Shown: positions 43,151 through 52,512, numbered from the stretch's first letter. The stretch is 64,000 nt of DNA from Oricola indica (GCF_019966595.1 NZ_JAINFJ010000002.1:83330-147329), one strand, 5' to 3'. Notes: a model not told the origin generated them from the letters alone. A program made the numbers and translations.

Positions 43151-43468
43151 TCAAGCTGCGGATCGCCGCATCCTGTTATGCCGGGCGATCATGCGCGCCG
43201 TTTCGCAACGCTCGTGCTCCGCCCGGATCTTCTGGATGAAAGGGATGATCTTCTCGTCCGGCGTTTCCAGCTCGCGGTGAAAGCGTTCGGTCGTGTCCAC
43301 GATGATCGAGATCACGTTTGGAAAACAACCGCAGCACCGGCCTCGCTTCTTCATGGAATGATAAACGACGCCCGGCGTGATCAACTGCCAGGCATCCTTT
43401 TTGAGGAGGTCGATGATGACCCCCTCGATCTCATTCTTCATGATGACGTTGCAACTGCAAACGATCAT
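43151..43468 (-). CDS. Bfd-like (2Fe-2S) protein with C-terminal extension
   Basis: A 105-residue protein. The first 60 residues follow bacterioferritin-associated ferredoxin: MIVCSCNVIMKNEIEGVI with the first two Cys as CxC, and GRCCGCFPNVI with the second pair as CxxC or CCxC. Bfd is normally about 64 residues; here an extra helix rich in charged residues follows (FHRELETPDEKIIPFIQKIR to the end). It probably passes electrons to bacterioferritin to mobilise iron. It sits between imelysin and bfr on the same strand. Confidence 0.8.
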   Translation of the reverse strand: MIVCSCNVIMKNEIEGVIIDLLKKDAWQLITPGVVYHSMKKRGRCCGCFPNVISIIVDTTERFHRELETPDEKIIPFIQKIRAEHERCETARMIARHNRMRRSAA

Positions 43469-43480
43469 GGTCGCTAAGCC

Positions 43481-44758
43481 TTACTGGAAAACAGCTCCGG
43501 GCGCGTCGAGGCTGTCGGAGCCCTCGAATTCTATCGCATCGAGTTCGAGAAGCGCAACAATTCTTTCGATGGAGCGGGTCTGGTCGACGAGACCGTCGAT
43601 CGCGGCCTGCACGACAGCGTTGCCCTCTTCATTGCCTTCACCGATCATCTGGTCATAGGCCTCGACGGTATCGGCGCGTTCCGACATCACCGTCATGGCG
43701 TCGAGCGTGGTCTGAAGCTTCGCCTTCAGTTCGGCGTCGAGATCGGCATCCTTTACGGAAACCAGATCCGACACGGACGGGCCGGAAACGACCGAGCCGT
43801 CGATCCGCTCATAGGACCCGAGATAGACGTTGCGGATGCCGACGGCGTCGTAGAGATGCGACTTGTCGGTGTTGTCGGAAAAGCAGTCATGCTCTTCTTC
43901 CGGATCGTGCAGCAGCAGGCCGAGCTTCATGCGCTCACCGGCGAGTTCGCCATAGGAAAGAGAGCCCATGCCGGTCAGGATCGTCGACAGGCCGGCGGTC
44001 GGATCTGCCGTGACTTCCTTGCGGGCGTCACCACCCTCTTCCCAGTTCGCGACCATTTCCTCCAGATCGGAGACCAGCAGGTCGGCAGCCGCGGAGAGAT
44101 ATTCGGCGCGGCGATCGCAATGACCATTGGTGCATTCCGAGGTGGAAAAATCGGTCCACGGACGACTGCCCGCGCCTTCGCCGGTTCCGTTCAGGTCCTG
44201 GCCCCAGAGCAGGAATTCGATGGCGTGGTAACCGGTCGCCACATTGGCTTCGACCTCGTCGGCCTCATGCAGCGTGCCCGAGAGGAATTCCGGCGTGATT
44301 TCGGTGGCATCGACTTCCTCGCCGTTGATCGTCACCTTTTCATTGGCGATCACATTGGCCGCGTAGAGATTGTTCTCGTCGCTTTCGGTCCCGTAAGACC
44401 CGTCGACATAGTCGATCAGGCCTTCGTCGAGCGGCCAGGCGTTCACGCGGCCTTCCCAATCATCGACGATCGCGTTGCCGAAGCGATAGGCCTCGGTCTG
44501 CTGGTAAGGCACACGCGATGCGAGCCAGGCGTCCTTGGCCGCCTGCAGGGTTTCGGCCGACGGATCGGCGATCATGGCATCCACCGAGTCTTCAAGGGCT
44601 TTCGCCGTGGTCAGCGAATCCTGGTATTTCGCAAGCGCGATGTCGGCATAGTTCTTCACGACCAGTTCGGCGGTGACCGCGGCGGCGGACGCCGGTGTCG
44701 CCAGCGCGCCGGCAAGTGCCAGCCCCGTCATGATTTTCGCCGTTCGCATTCCAGTCAT
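43481..44758 (-). CDS. Imelysin/IrpA-like iron-regulated periplasmic protein
   Basis: A 425-residue protein with a Sec signal (IMTGLALAGALATPASAA). It keeps the imelysin signature GYHAIEFLLWGQDL (GxHxxE), and a matching helix later (SYGELAGERMKLGLLLHDPE). The start at 44758 is chosen because GGAG lies eight bases before it; an upstream ATG at 44782 lacks a site. Such proteins are induced by iron starvation in several bacteria and probably bind iron or a chelate in the periplasm. It is followed 12 bp later by the Bfd-like gene and overlaps none. Confidence 0.88.
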   Translation of the reverse strand: MTGMRTAKIMTGLALAGALATPASAAAVTAELVVKNYADIALAKYQDSLTTAKALEDSVDAMIADPSAETLQAAKDAWLASRVPYQQTEAYRFGNAIVDDWEGRVNAWPLDEGLIDYVDGSYGTESDENNLYAANVIANEKVTINGEEVDATEITPEFLSGTLHEADEVEANVATGYHAIEFLLWGQDLNGTGEGAGSRPWTDFSTSECTNGHCDRRAEYLSAAADLLVSDLEEMVANWEEGGDARKEVTADPTAGLSTILTGMGSLSYGELAGERMKLGLLLHDPEEEHDCFSDNTDKSHLYDAVGIRNVYLGSYERIDGSVVSGPSVSDLVSVKDADLDAELKAKLQTTLDAMTVMSERADTVEAYDQMIGEGNEEGNAVVQAAIDGLVDQTRSIERIVALLELDAIEFEGSDSLDAPGAVFQ

Positions 44759-44778
44759 CTTGGTCTCCAGGTGTTGTT

Positions 44779-45309
44779 TCAATGCAGTGTTGGGTTTTGA
44801 TCCGCGTCACGCCTTGCGGGGCGCGCAGGGCCGAGGATGTCCCGCACAACGGATGCGGGAATGGGCAGAAGCATCTTGTCGAGACCGCGCAGCACCAGCG
44901 CGAACGAACCGGCGGCCAGCGCCACCTCGTCGCAGCGGGTCTCGCAGGACAATTGCGTCAGGCAGAGTTCGGTGGCTTCGTCGTCCCGGTTCTGGATACC
45001 GGCGATCAGCCCCATCACGAGAACCTCGTCGCGGCAGATATGGCGCGATCCGGATTCGAAGGTCTTCAGAGGGCAGGTCGCGCAGCGGCCGAGCGTCGAA
45101 ACGAATTCGGACAGCGCCTGAACGGCGGTTGTCGCGCCCCGGCCGCCGAGAATCCCGTGATACAGTTCGCAGGCGCGTTCCCATGCCCCGCGGTCGGCCA
45201 TCGCCGCGCCGCAGGACCAGTGCCGGTATCCTTCGAGCACCAGCCGTTCGGCCGGACGCTGGAAATACGCGGCCGCATTTCCTCTGTGATGAGAGAACGG
45301 GTTGGTCAC
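44779..45309 (-). CDS. Cys-rich cytoplasmic protein, function unknown
   Basis: A 176-residue protein without signal peptide. It has ten cysteines, including CATCPLKTFESG, HICRDEV, and LCLTQLSCETRC, which look like metal or Fe-S ligands. The rest is helical (ALAAGSFALVLRGLDKMLLP). The start is a GTG at 45309. I do not recognise a family. It is the first gene of the iron locus, 20 bp before the imelysin start, and a perfect inverted repeat lies 18 bp upstream of it. A sensor or maturation role is possible, but nothing proves it. Confidence 0.6.
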   Translation of the reverse strand: MTNPFSHHRGNAAAYFQRPAERLVLEGYRHWSCGAAMADRGAWERACELYHGILGGRGATTAVQALSEFVSTLGRCATCPLKTFESGSRHICRDEVLVMGLIAGIQNRDDEATELCLTQLSCETRCDEVALAAGSFALVLRGLDKMLLPIPASVVRDILGPARPARRDADQNPTLH

Positions 45310-45326
45310 ACGGAACTCGCTGCTTC

Positions 45327-45351
45327 AAACCTGACAGTTGCGATCAGGTTT
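45327..45351. promoter_or_regulatory. Perfect 8-bp inverted repeat at the head of the iron locus
   Basis: AAACCTGA (45327-45334) and TCAGGTTT (45344-45351) flank a 9-nt spacer, 18 bp before the GTG of the Cys-rich gene. A second candidate further up, TTTTTAACGATTCTAA (45387-45402), weakly resembles an Irr iron control element, with one good half (TTAGAA on the minus strand). Both sit in the 120-bp gap after maiA, where the promoter of the 45309-38881 genes must be. The binding protein is unknown; RirA, Irr or an IscR-type regulator are candidates. Confidence 0.5.
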
Positions 45352-45429
45352 ATGCAGCAAGCTAAAACTGGTGTCAAACACTCTAGTTTTTAACGATTCT
45401 AATCTCTTACCGGTATAGGCGCACCATCG

Positions 45430-46077
45430 TCAGGCCGCGTCGGGCTGCTTCGAGGGATGCGCCTCGGCAAAGGCGGGCAGCGCCTCGCAGGCTTCATGAA
45501 CAGCGCGAATGCGCGGCATGGCGGAGAGGTCCACATTGAAGCGGTGCGCCGAAAAGACCTGTGGAACGAGGCAGACATCCGCCAGGCCGGGCGTTTCGCC
45601 GAAACAGAAACTGGACTGTGTGTTCCGCTTGGCCAGGATCGCTTCGCAGGCGGCCAGCCCGTCGCCGATCCACCGCTGGCACCAGCGTTCGACGCCGTCC
45701 TGGTCCTCGCCGTAGTTTTCGCGCAGATAGGCCAGCACGCGCAGGTTCTGAAGCGGGTGAATGTCGCAGGCGATGATGTCGGCGAAGGCGCGAACGCGCG
45801 CGCGGTCATCGGCGGAAGCGGGCAGCAGCGGCGGATCGGGATATGTCTCGTCGAGCCATTCGAGCATGGCCATGGACTGCCCGATGGTCAGGTCACCCGC
45901 CTCCAGTGTCGGCACCAGCATCTGCGGATTGAGATCGCGGTAGCCGGATGACTTTTGCTGGCCGCCGTCCTTGAGCAGATGCACGGACACGAACTCGTAG
46001 TCCACGCGCTTCAGATTGAAGGCGATGCGGCATCGATAGGAGGAAGACGACCGAAAGTAACCGTGAAACCGGATCAT
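45430..46077 (-). CDS. maiA: Maleylacetoacetate isomerase / zeta-class glutathione S-transferase
   Basis: A 215-residue GST. The N-terminal thioredoxin-like domain opens IRFHGYFRSSSSYRCRIAFN, matching the zeta motif SSCSWRVRIAL, with the catalytic Ser kept and the Cys replaced by Ser. NPQMLVPTLE and IGQSMAMLEWLDETYP (glutathione site) and DIHPLQNLRVL, FCFGETPGLADVCLVPQ in the helical domain complete the zeta pattern. MaiA turns maleylacetoacetate into fumarylacetoacetate in tyrosine breakdown, but no other gene of that pathway is near. It lies 24 bp after gabD on the same strand. Confidence 0.85.
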   Translation of the reverse strand: MIRFHGYFRSSSSYRCRIAFNLKRVDYEFVSVHLLKDGGQQKSSGYRDLNPQMLVPTLEAGDLTIGQSMAMLEWLDETYPDPPLLPASADDRARVRAFADIIACDIHPLQNLRVLAYLRENYGEDQDGVERWCQRWIGDGLAACEAILAKRNTQSSFCFGETPGLADVCLVPQVFSAHRFNVDLSAMPRIRAVHEACEALPAFAEAHPSKQPDAA

Positions 46078-46101
46078 GAGATCGCCATCCCCCTTGCGAC
46101 G

Positions 46102-47559
46102 TTAAAGTCCGAGACCACCGATACAGACATATTTCGTATCGAGGTACTCGTTGATGCCTTCCTTGCCGCCCTCGGAACCGAGACCGGATTCCTTGTGGCC
46201 GCCGAACGGCGCTTCCGGGGTCGTGATAACACCCTCGTTGACGCCGACAAGACCGTAATCGAGCCCTTCCATGATACGGAATGCCTGGCCGAGATCCTGC
46301 GTGTAGAAATAGCAGGCGAGGCCGTATTCGGTATCGTTTGCGAGCGCCACGGCTTCGTCTTCCGTTTCGAACTTGAAGACCGGCGACACGGGGCCGAAAA
46401 TCTCCTCGCGCGAGAAGCGCATCTCGGAGGTCGCTCCGGAGATGACGGTCGGCTGGAAGAATGACTGTCCGAGTTCGTGGCGCTTGCCGCCGGCAAGCAC
46501 CTTGCCGCCCTTGTCGACAGCGTCGGCGATCAGTTCCTCGACCTTCTCGACGGCGGCCATGTCGATCAGCGGTCCCTGCTGCGTGCCTTCCTCGGTGCCG
46601 GGACCGACCTTGAGGCTTTCCGCCTTGCGCGCAAGCTTCTCGGCGAATTCGTCATAGACACCGGACTGAACGTAGAACCGGTTCGTGCAGACGCAGGTCT
46701 GGCCGGAATTGCGATACTTCGCCGCAACAGCGCCTTCGACGGCCTTGTCGACGTCCGCGGAATCGAACACCAGGAACGGCGCATTGCCACCCAGTTCCAT
46801 CGAAACCTTCTTGACCGTGTCGGCGCACTGCTTGAGCAACACCTTGCCCACCTCGGTCGAGCCGGTGAAGGTGATCTTCTTGACCGCCGGATTGGAGGTC
46901 AGTTCGCCACCGATTTCGGACGCCGAACCGGTAACGATATTCATCACGCCGTCGGGCAGTCCGGCCATTTCGGCGATGACACCCCAGGCGAGACCCGAAT
47001 AGGGCGTCTGCGAGGCGGGCTTGATGACGGAGGTACATCCGGCAGCGATCGCCGGGCCGATCTTGCGCGCCAGCATCGAGGACGGGAAATTCCAGGGCGT
47101 GATCGCGCCGACGACGCCGACTGGCTCCTTGCGCACAAGGATGCGCCGGTCCGCCCAGGGCGACGGCACGATGTCGCCATAGACCCGGCGGCCTTCCTCG
47201 GCGAACCACAGGATGTAGTTGGCGCCGATAACGATCTCGCCTTTCGCCTCGGCCAGCGGCTTGCCCTGTTCCAGCGTCAGCAGTTCGGCGAGCGCATCGG
47301 CGTTCTCGATCATGACGTCATGCATCTTGCGCAGCATCGCGGCACGCTCGGCGGCCGTCGTCTTGCGAAAACTCTCGAAGGCCGCCGCCGCCGCCTCGAT
47401 GGCGCGTGCAGTCTCCGCCTGTCCCGACTTCGGCACGGTGCCGAGCACTTGCCCGTTCGCCGGATTGGTGACCGAAAGGGTCGCGCCGCCGTCCGCGGCA
47501 ATCCATTTGCCGCCGATCAGATTGGCTTCCTTGAGAAAGGCGTTGGACTTCGTCAGCAT
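46102..47559 (-). CDS. gabD: NAD(P)+-dependent succinate-semialdehyde dehydrogenase
   Basis: A 485-residue class I aldehyde dehydrogenase of the GabD group. Present are ITPWNFPSSMLARKIGPAIA, FTGSTEVGKVLL, the Glu in MELGGNAPFLVFD, the catalytic Cys in NSGQTCVCTNRFYV and the C-terminal GLGSEGGKEGINEYLDTKYV, which is the usual end of GabD. It oxidises succinate semialdehyde to succinate, linking GABA breakdown to the citric acid cycle. The start at 47559 follows GGGAG. It probably forms an operon with maiA. No gabT is seen. Confidence 0.9.
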   Translation of the reverse strand: MLTKSNAFLKEANLIGGKWIAADGGATLSVTNPANGQVLGTVPKSGQAETARAIEAAAAAFESFRKTTAAERAAMLRKMHDVMIENADALAELLTLEQGKPLAEAKGEIVIGANYILWFAEEGRRVYGDIVPSPWADRRILVRKEPVGVVGAITPWNFPSSMLARKIGPAIAAGCTSVIKPASQTPYSGLAWGVIAEMAGLPDGVMNIVTGSASEIGGELTSNPAVKKITFTGSTEVGKVLLKQCADTVKKVSMELGGNAPFLVFDSADVDKAVEGAVAAKYRNSGQTCVCTNRFYVQSGVYDEFAEKLARKAESLKVGPGTEEGTQQGPLIDMAAVEKVEELIADAVDKGGKVLAGGKRHELGQSFFQPTVISGATSEMRFSREEIFGPVSPVFKFETEDEAVALANDTEYGLACYFYTQDLGQAFRIMEGLDYGLVGVNEGVITTPEAPFGGHKESGLGSEGGKEGINEYLDTKYVCIGGLGL

Positions 47560-47732
47560 GTTTTCTCCCTTCGAACGGCTTCGATGCCGCATTCGTTCTT
47601 GCGCCTGATCTGCACCAGCAGCGGCGTCTGGTCAAACTGCGTATCGGTCCTCTGAAATTTCCGGACCGAATGCTCCACATAAGAGCCCCGCGGACGATCG
47701 CAAAGGCGCGGCCCGCGCATTCCCGATATTCT

Positions 47733-48785
47733 TCAGGTCTTTCCCGACTTCCTCCCCACGGCGGCAAACAGGCCGACCATGACCGGCAGGATTCCGATCA
47801 GGAACAGAATGCGGAACACGTGGTGCGTCGCCACGTAGACCGGATCATATCCCAGCGCCAGTGCCATGGTCGTCATGCCCTCGACGCCGCCCGGCGCATA
47901 GGACACCCAAACCTGTCCGAACGGTAGGTCCAGCAAACCGGAAGCGGCGAAAGCGCCGGCCACGGATACGGCGACGGCGACGGCCGTGGAAACGAACCCG
48001 GCCAATGCCAGCCTCTTTATTTCAGACAGGGTAAACCCCGTAAACCGTGCGCCGATGACCGCCCCGGTGACACTGAATCCGAAGAAAAGCACCATGTCGG
48101 CAGGACGACCTGCGACGATTCCCGTGGCATGCGCAATGCCGCTGACGGCGAGGCCGGCAAGGATGTAAGGCGCCGGGAAACGCAATCGCGTCAGGATCAT
48201 TCCGAGACCATAGGTCACAGCCAGAAGGACGGCGACCTCCCCAATGTGCAGATGCGGCACATCGGCAGCCGGTCCCGCGCCGACGCCCCCATTCGCAAAG
48301 CCGATCATCGGCGGCAACAGAACCGTAATCAGGAAAAGACGCAGGCTCTGCAACAACATCACGAAACGCAAATCCGCGTTCCTGTCGGCGGCCAGCGCAA
48401 GCGTGTAGGACAGCGCGCCGGGCGACGTCGCCAGGGCGGCGGTCGTCGCATCCGCCCCGAACATTAAGCGCAGGATCAATCCGCAGACGATCATGACGAC
48501 GAGAACCGTCACCGCCAGCAAGAGGATGCTCAACGGCCAGTGGCTTATTTCCGCAAGGATGTCGGGCGTTACGCCCGATCCCAGCGAGACGCTGATCACG
48601 CAGAATGCGACATTGCGCAGCGGGTTGGGAATGTCCGGTTTGAGTCCCAGCAGCGCCACGATCGTGACCGCGAGCGCGGAGCCGATCAGGGCGGCGGCGG
48701 CGAGCCCCAGAAGCTGGGCCACGGCGGCACCGCCGAGTCCGGCGGCAAGCGCGATCACCATTCGCCGCCAATCCATGCCGTTCAT
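47733..48785 (-). CDS. AbrB-family membrane protein (putative transporter)
   Basis: A 350-residue protein with about ten hydrophobic helices in two similar halves. FCVISVSLGSGVTPDIL and SPGALSYTLALAADRNADL in the first half have counterparts in the second (SGIAHATGIVAGRPADM, YAPGGVEGMTTMALALGYDP). This is the AbrB (DUF TIGR03082) membrane family, sometimes called ammonia monooxygenase or aidB regulator without good evidence. The fold suggests a transporter; the substrate is unknown. It is a single gene. Confidence 0.8.
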   Translation of the reverse strand: MNGMDWRRMVIALAAGLGGAAVAQLLGLAAAALIGSALAVTIVALLGLKPDIPNPLRNVAFCVISVSLGSGVTPDILAEISHWPLSILLLAVTVLVVMIVCGLILRLMFGADATTAALATSPGALSYTLALAADRNADLRFVMLLQSLRLFLITVLLPPMIGFANGGVGAGPAADVPHLHIGEVAVLLAVTYGLGMILTRLRFPAPYILAGLAVSGIAHATGIVAGRPADMVLFFGFSVTGAVIGARFTGFTLSEIKRLALAGFVSTAVAVAVSVAGAFAASGLLDLPFGQVWVSYAPGGVEGMTTMALALGYDPVYVATHHVFRILFLIGILPVMVGLFAAVGRKSGKT

Positions 48786-48899
48786 TTGTCCCTGCCGTTC
48801 GAAACCGCGTCCGTAGATCGGTCTCTAACAAGGCAGCACCGCTTTGCGCTAGCTGGCGGCGGCATATTTACCCGCGCATCGGGAGCGTGACCGGCCCTG

Positions 48900-49256
48900 T
48901 CAGGGTCGGGAGAAAGCGTAGAGCTGCGTCGAACGCGCGCCGGACCTGCAATAGGCCAGAACAATTCCGTCCGCTTCCGCAATCGCCTTGCGCATCGCCT
49001 CGACGGTCTCGGCGGTGACGCCACTGTGACCGACCGGAATGTAGTGGAATTTCACGCCATGCTTGTCGGCTTCCGCCTTGATCTTCTCGGCGGCGGGCTG
49101 ACCCCAGCCTTCATTGTCGGGGCGATTGCAGATGATGGTCGTACAACCTTCCTTGGCGAGCGCCTCGACGTTTTGCGGTGCGATCTGCCCGGAGACGTAG
49201 AAACCATTGCCGACCTGACGCATGCCGGCCGGTAGGGAAGCCTGGATTGTGTTCAT
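48900..49256 (-). CDS. TIGR01244-family phosphatase/sulfurtransferase-like protein
   Basis: A 118-residue single-domain protein (DUF442). [19 protein letters not shown] starts the fold, and the active-site loop reads [12 protein letters not shown], the CxxGxxR loop of dual-specificity phosphatases with Tyr in place of the usual His. The same domain is the N-terminal part of the Blh sulfide-detoxifying proteins controlled by BigR, but here it stands alone. The start at 49256 follows AAAGGAG. It diverges from mutL. Confidence 0.8.
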   Translation of the reverse strand: MNTIQASLPAGMRQVGNGFYVSGQIAPQNVEALAKEGCTTIICNRPDNEGWGQPAAEKIKAEADKHGVKFHYIPVGHSGVTAETVEAMRKAIAEADGIVLAYCRSGARSTQLYAFSRP

Positions 49257-49280
49257 CAGCGGGGTACTCCTTTGAGACCT

Positions 49281-49286
49281 ATTATA
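49281..49286 (-). promoter_or_regulatory. Possible -10 box of the TIGR01244 gene
   Basis: On the minus strand this reads TATAAT, within the AT-rich GGTATATAATAGG, 24 bases before the start codon at 49256 and just ahead of AAAGGAG. A second AT-rich block (GAATATATGC) lies about 17-20 bp upstream. No good -35 hexamer was found. The two ATATA blocks could also form the kind of AT-rich operator used by ArsR-type regulators such as BigR. Confidence 0.35.
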
Positions 49287-49402
49287 TACCAATTCCCGCA
49301 TATATTCTTCAAGATGCCGGCGTTTCGAAAGCGCGAAAAGCTTCGGTTGAAACAGACGCAGCCGCGTTTCGTCCCTCCGGCGGCATGTTTATGATCGGGA
49401 CC

Positions 49403-51211
49403 ATGGCACAATCCCGAATCCATCGCCTCGACGATACGATCGTCAACCAGATCGCGGCCGGCGAAGTCATCGAACGCCCGGCGAATGTCGTTAAGGAACT
49501 TGTCGAAAACGCGCTGGACGCAGGCGCGGATCGTATCGAAGTGCTGACCGGTGCCGGCGGCAAGTCACTGATACGCGTTACAGACAATGGTTCCGGCATG
49601 GATGCGGAGGATCTGGGCCTTGCCATCTCGCGCCATTGCACCTCCAAGATCGAGCGCGAACTCGATGCGATTTCGACGCTCGGTTTCCGCGGCGAGGCCC
49701 TGCCCTCCATCGGCTCGGTGTCGCGTCTCGTCATCCGTTCGCGGCCGCGCGCTGGCGGCGAGGCTTTCGAGATCGCGGTCGATGGCGGGGCGGTCTCCGG
49801 ACCTCGGCCTGCGGCGGGCAATCCGGGCACCATGGTCGAGGTCACGTCACTGTTCCGTTCCGTACCGGCGCGGCTGAAATTCCTGAAGTCCGATCGCGCG
49901 GAAGCCAATGCCATCACCGAGACCGTCAAGCGCATCGCCATGTCGCGGCCAGGCGTTTCCTTCACGCTTGCCGGCTCCGACCGGTCCACGCTCGACCTGC
50001 CGGCGACGGGAACGGATTCACAGGCCCTGATCGCCCGCATCGCCCAGATCCTCGGCCGCGATTTCCGCGACAACGCCGTGGCTCTGGCAGCTGAGAAGGA
50101 AGATGTGCGGATCGCCGGCTTTGCGGGGCTGCCGTCCTTCAACCGTGCGTCGGCCTCGCATCAGTTCGTCTATGTCAACGGCCGCCCTGTGCGCGACAGG
50201 CAACTGTCCGGCGCGCTTCGCGGCGCCTATTCGGACATGCTGGCGCGCGACCGTCATGCCGTGTGTGCGATCTTCATCGATACGGATCCGAGGCTCGTCG
50301 ATGTCAATGTCCATCCCGCCAAGGCGGAAGTCCGCTTCCGGGATCCGGGTCTGATCCGCGCACTGATGATCTCGGCGATCCGGCGGGCGCTTGCGGAGGA
50401 AGGTATCCGTGCCTCCACCTCGGCGGCCGACGCGATGACGACCGCCTTTCGGCCGGGGTCTGTCCCGGGCGGACCACCTCAGCGCGCCTCATCCGCCTCT
50501 ACACCGTCGGTGAACGCGCCGCTCGACTTCACGAACGGCCTTGCGGAAAGCGGACAATCGGGCTTTGCCGGCTTCACGCCCTCGGCCGCCGTCGCGGAAG
50601 CGCCTCCGGCGCAGGAGGCCGACCTTGGCGGCCACCCGCTCGGCGCCGCGCGTGCGCAGATTCACGAAAACTACATCGTCGCACAGACGGAAGACTCCCT
50701 GGTCATCGTCGATCAGCATGCGGCGCATGAAAGGCTTGTTTTCGAAGCGCTGAAGAACGCGCTTGCCGCGCGCACCCTCCCCTCGCAGATGCTCCTCGTA
50801 CCCGACATCGTCGACCTCCCCGTCGAGGATGTCGAGCGGATCGTCGCGGAGAGCGAGACGCTCGCGCGGTTCGGACTCGAGATCGAACGCTTCGGCCCCG
50901 GCGCTGTCGCCGTACGGGCCACGCCGGCAATGCTCGGCGAAGTCGATGCGCAGGGGCTTCTGCGCGATCTTGCCGACGATCTCGCCGATGGCAATGATGC
51001 GCTTCGCATCCGCGACAATATCGAGAAAGTCGCCTCGACCATGGCTTGCCACGGCTCTGTCCGCTCGGGCCGGCGGCTGCGCGCCGAGGAGATGAATGCC
51101 CTGCTGCGACAGATGGAGGCGACGCCGGGGTCCGGCACCTGCAACCACGGTCGTCCGACCTTCATCGAGTTGAAACTGTCGGACATAGAGCGACTGTTCG
51201 GGCGCCGCTGA
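49403..51211 (+). CDS. mutL: DNA mismatch repair protein MutL with endonuclease motif
   Basis: A 602-residue GHKL ATPase. N-terminal motifs are [39 protein letters not shown] and [21 protein letters not shown] and [13 protein letters not shown] close the ATPase half. After a linker of low complexity (about 340-420) the dimerisation domain has [12 protein letters not shown], which fits the nuclease motif DQHA(x)2E(x)4E, plus ACHGSVRSG and CNHGRPT. So it should nick DNA itself, as expected in bacteria without MutH. Alternative in-frame starts are at 49385 and 49391; 49403 gives the usual N-terminus. Confidence 0.95.
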   Translation: MAQSRIHRLDDTIVNQIAAGEVIERPANVVKELVENALDAGADRIEVLTGAGGKSLIRVTDNGSGMDAEDLGLAISRHCTSKIERELDAISTLGFRGEALPSIGSVSRLVIRSRPRAGGEAFEIAVDGGAVSGPRPAAGNPGTMVEVTSLFRSVPARLKFLKSDRAEANAITETVKRIAMSRPGVSFTLAGSDRSTLDLPATGTDSQALIARIAQILGRDFRDNAVALAAEKEDVRIAGFAGLPSFNRASASHQFVYVNGRPVRDRQLSGALRGAYSDMLARDRHAVCAIFIDTDPRLVDVNVHPAKAEVRFRDPGLIRALMISAIRRALAEEGIRASTSAADAMTTAFRPGSVPGGPPQRASSASTPSVNAPLDFTNGLAESGQSGFAGFTPSAAVAEAPPAQEADLGGHPLGAARAQIHENYIVAQTEDSLVIVDQHAAHERLVFEALKNALAARTLPSQMLLVPDIVDLPVEDVERIVAESETLARFGLEIERFGPGAVAVRATPAMLGEVDAQGLLRDLADDLADGNDALRIRDNIEKVASTMACHGSVRSGRRLRAEEMNALLRQMEATPGSGTCNHGRPTFIELKLSDIERLFGRR

Positions 51212-51257
51212 GGCCGCAGACGTTGACGCGGACGCCATTTTGTGGCGCTAAGGGGGT

Positions 51258-51476
51258 ATGAATATTTTCGATATGGCCAATGCGTCGGAAGCAAAGATTC
51301 GCTACCTCGACGCGGATTATCAGGTCCTCGCACCGGGGGCATTCGTGCGCTGCGCGGTCACCGGCAAGCCGATACCGCTCGACGAGCTGAAATACTGGAG
51401 CGTGGCGCGCCAGGAGCCTTATATCGATGTCGAGACGTCGCTGAAGCGCGAACTGGAATTCATGAACCGCGGCTGA
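51258..51476 (+). CDS. DUF2093 protein
   Basis: A 72-residue soluble protein matching DUF2093, a family restricted to alphaproteobacteria. Its recognisable core is KIRYLDADYQVLAPGAFVRC followed by AVTGKPIPLDELKYWSV. Function unknown. It lies 46 bp after mutL and converges on lpxK, a gene order common in Hyphomicrobiales. Confidence 0.88.
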   Translation: MNIFDMANASEAKIRYLDADYQVLAPGAFVRCAVTGKPIPLDELKYWSVARQEPYIDVETSLKRELEFMNRG

Positions 51477-51480
51477 CCGG

Positions 51481-52512
51481 CTACCGGCCGATCCTGCGCC
51501 TGTGATAGCGCGCGGCAACGTCCTTTATCAACGTGTCGAGCGTCAGCCTGTTGTCGAAAACGAGATCGACCGGCAGAACGCGGGTTGCCTCGCGCAGTTC
51601 GGCGATCGGTCCACCGAAACGGCTGAGCCGGACAGCGTCCTTCTCGGTGGTGACAAGCGTCAGGTTTTCGGTCCGCGCCCGGTCCAGCAATTCCGTCGCA
51701 TCCCCATCCGTGAAAACATGGTGATCCCCGAAAGCGCGCCGCGAGGCGACATCGCAGCCGGCGGCGACCAGCGTGTCGAAGAATTTTGCCGGTTCGCCGA
51801 TTCCCGAGAACGCAAGCAGCGGCTTTTCCCTGAGCCCCTCGACCTCACGGGGCCGGATGTCGGCGCGCAGGATCGGCTTTCCGGCCCGTGCGGCGGCGCG
51901 AACGACCCTGGTGCCGCGTTCGCCGTCGCCGATCCGCAAAACTCCGTCGGCATGGCGCATCTGGTCAATGATGGGAGCGCGCAAGGGGCCTGCGGGGATG
52001 ACGGAGCCGTTGCCGATGCCGCGGCGGGCGTCGATCACGATCAGCGCGTAGTCGAAATGCACGGTGCGGCTTTGAAAACCGTCATCCATGATCACGAAAT
52101 CCGCTCCATCGTCGATCAGGACCTGCGCACCCTCGGCGCGTCTGCGCGCAACCACGGTCGGCGCGACCCTGGCAAGAAGCAATGCTTCGTCGCCGACGGA
52201 TAGCGCGGTATCGGCATCGGGGTCGACGAGATGCGGGCCGACATGCGATCCGCCATATCCGCGCGTGAGAAAGCCCGGCGTGTAGCCCGCCTCGCGGACG
52301 GCCTTTGCGACGGCGATCGCCGTCGGTGTCTTGCCCGATCCGCCGACCGTCAGATTGCCGATGCACAATACCGGCGCCATGACCTGACGCGGGCGGGCAT
52401 TATCCATGCGCCAGCGGGCCACCGCGCCATAGACCCAACTCACCGGGGCAAGGCAATACGCAGCCCACCCTTTCTCGCGAAACCAGAAAGGCGGCGCTTC
52501 ACTTCCAGCCAA
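51481..52512 (-). CDS. lpxK: Tetraacyldisaccharide 4'-kinase LpxK
   Basis: A 343-residue lipid A enzyme that phosphorylates the 4' position of the lipid IVA precursor at the inner membrane. The P-loop is VGGSGKTP in CIGNLTVGGSGKTPTAIAVA, and DDGFQSRTVHFDYALIVIDA is the second hallmark. The N-terminus SEAPPFWFREKGWAA precedes a membrane-associated helix. I place the start at a TTG (52512) because GGGAGG lies eight bases before it and the length then matches relatives; GTG 52518 and ATG 52530 are alternatives. It overlaps the end of waaA by 14 nt. Confidence 0.92.
   Translation of the reverse strand: MAGSEAPPFWFREKGWAAYCLAPVSWVYGAVARWRMDNARPRQVMAPVLCIGNLTVGGSGKTPTAIAVAKAVREAGYTPGFLTRGYGGSHVGPHLVDPDADTALSVGDEALLLARVAPTVVARRRAEGAQVLIDDGADFVIMDDGFQSRTVHFDYALIVIDARRGIGNGSVIPAGPLRAPIIDQMRHADGVLRIGDGERGTRVVRAAARAGKPILRADIRPREVEGLREKPLLAFSGIGEPAKFFDTLVAAGCDVASRRAFGDHHVFTDGDATELLDRARTENLTLVTTEKDAVRLSRFGGPIAELREATRVLPVDLVFDNRLTLDTLIKDVAARYHRRRIGR

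Noticed and set aside
49257-49402. BigR operator before the TIGR01244 gene
   Set aside because: The AT-rich arms are imperfect, and neither a bigR gene nor the beta-lactamase-like half of Blh is present.
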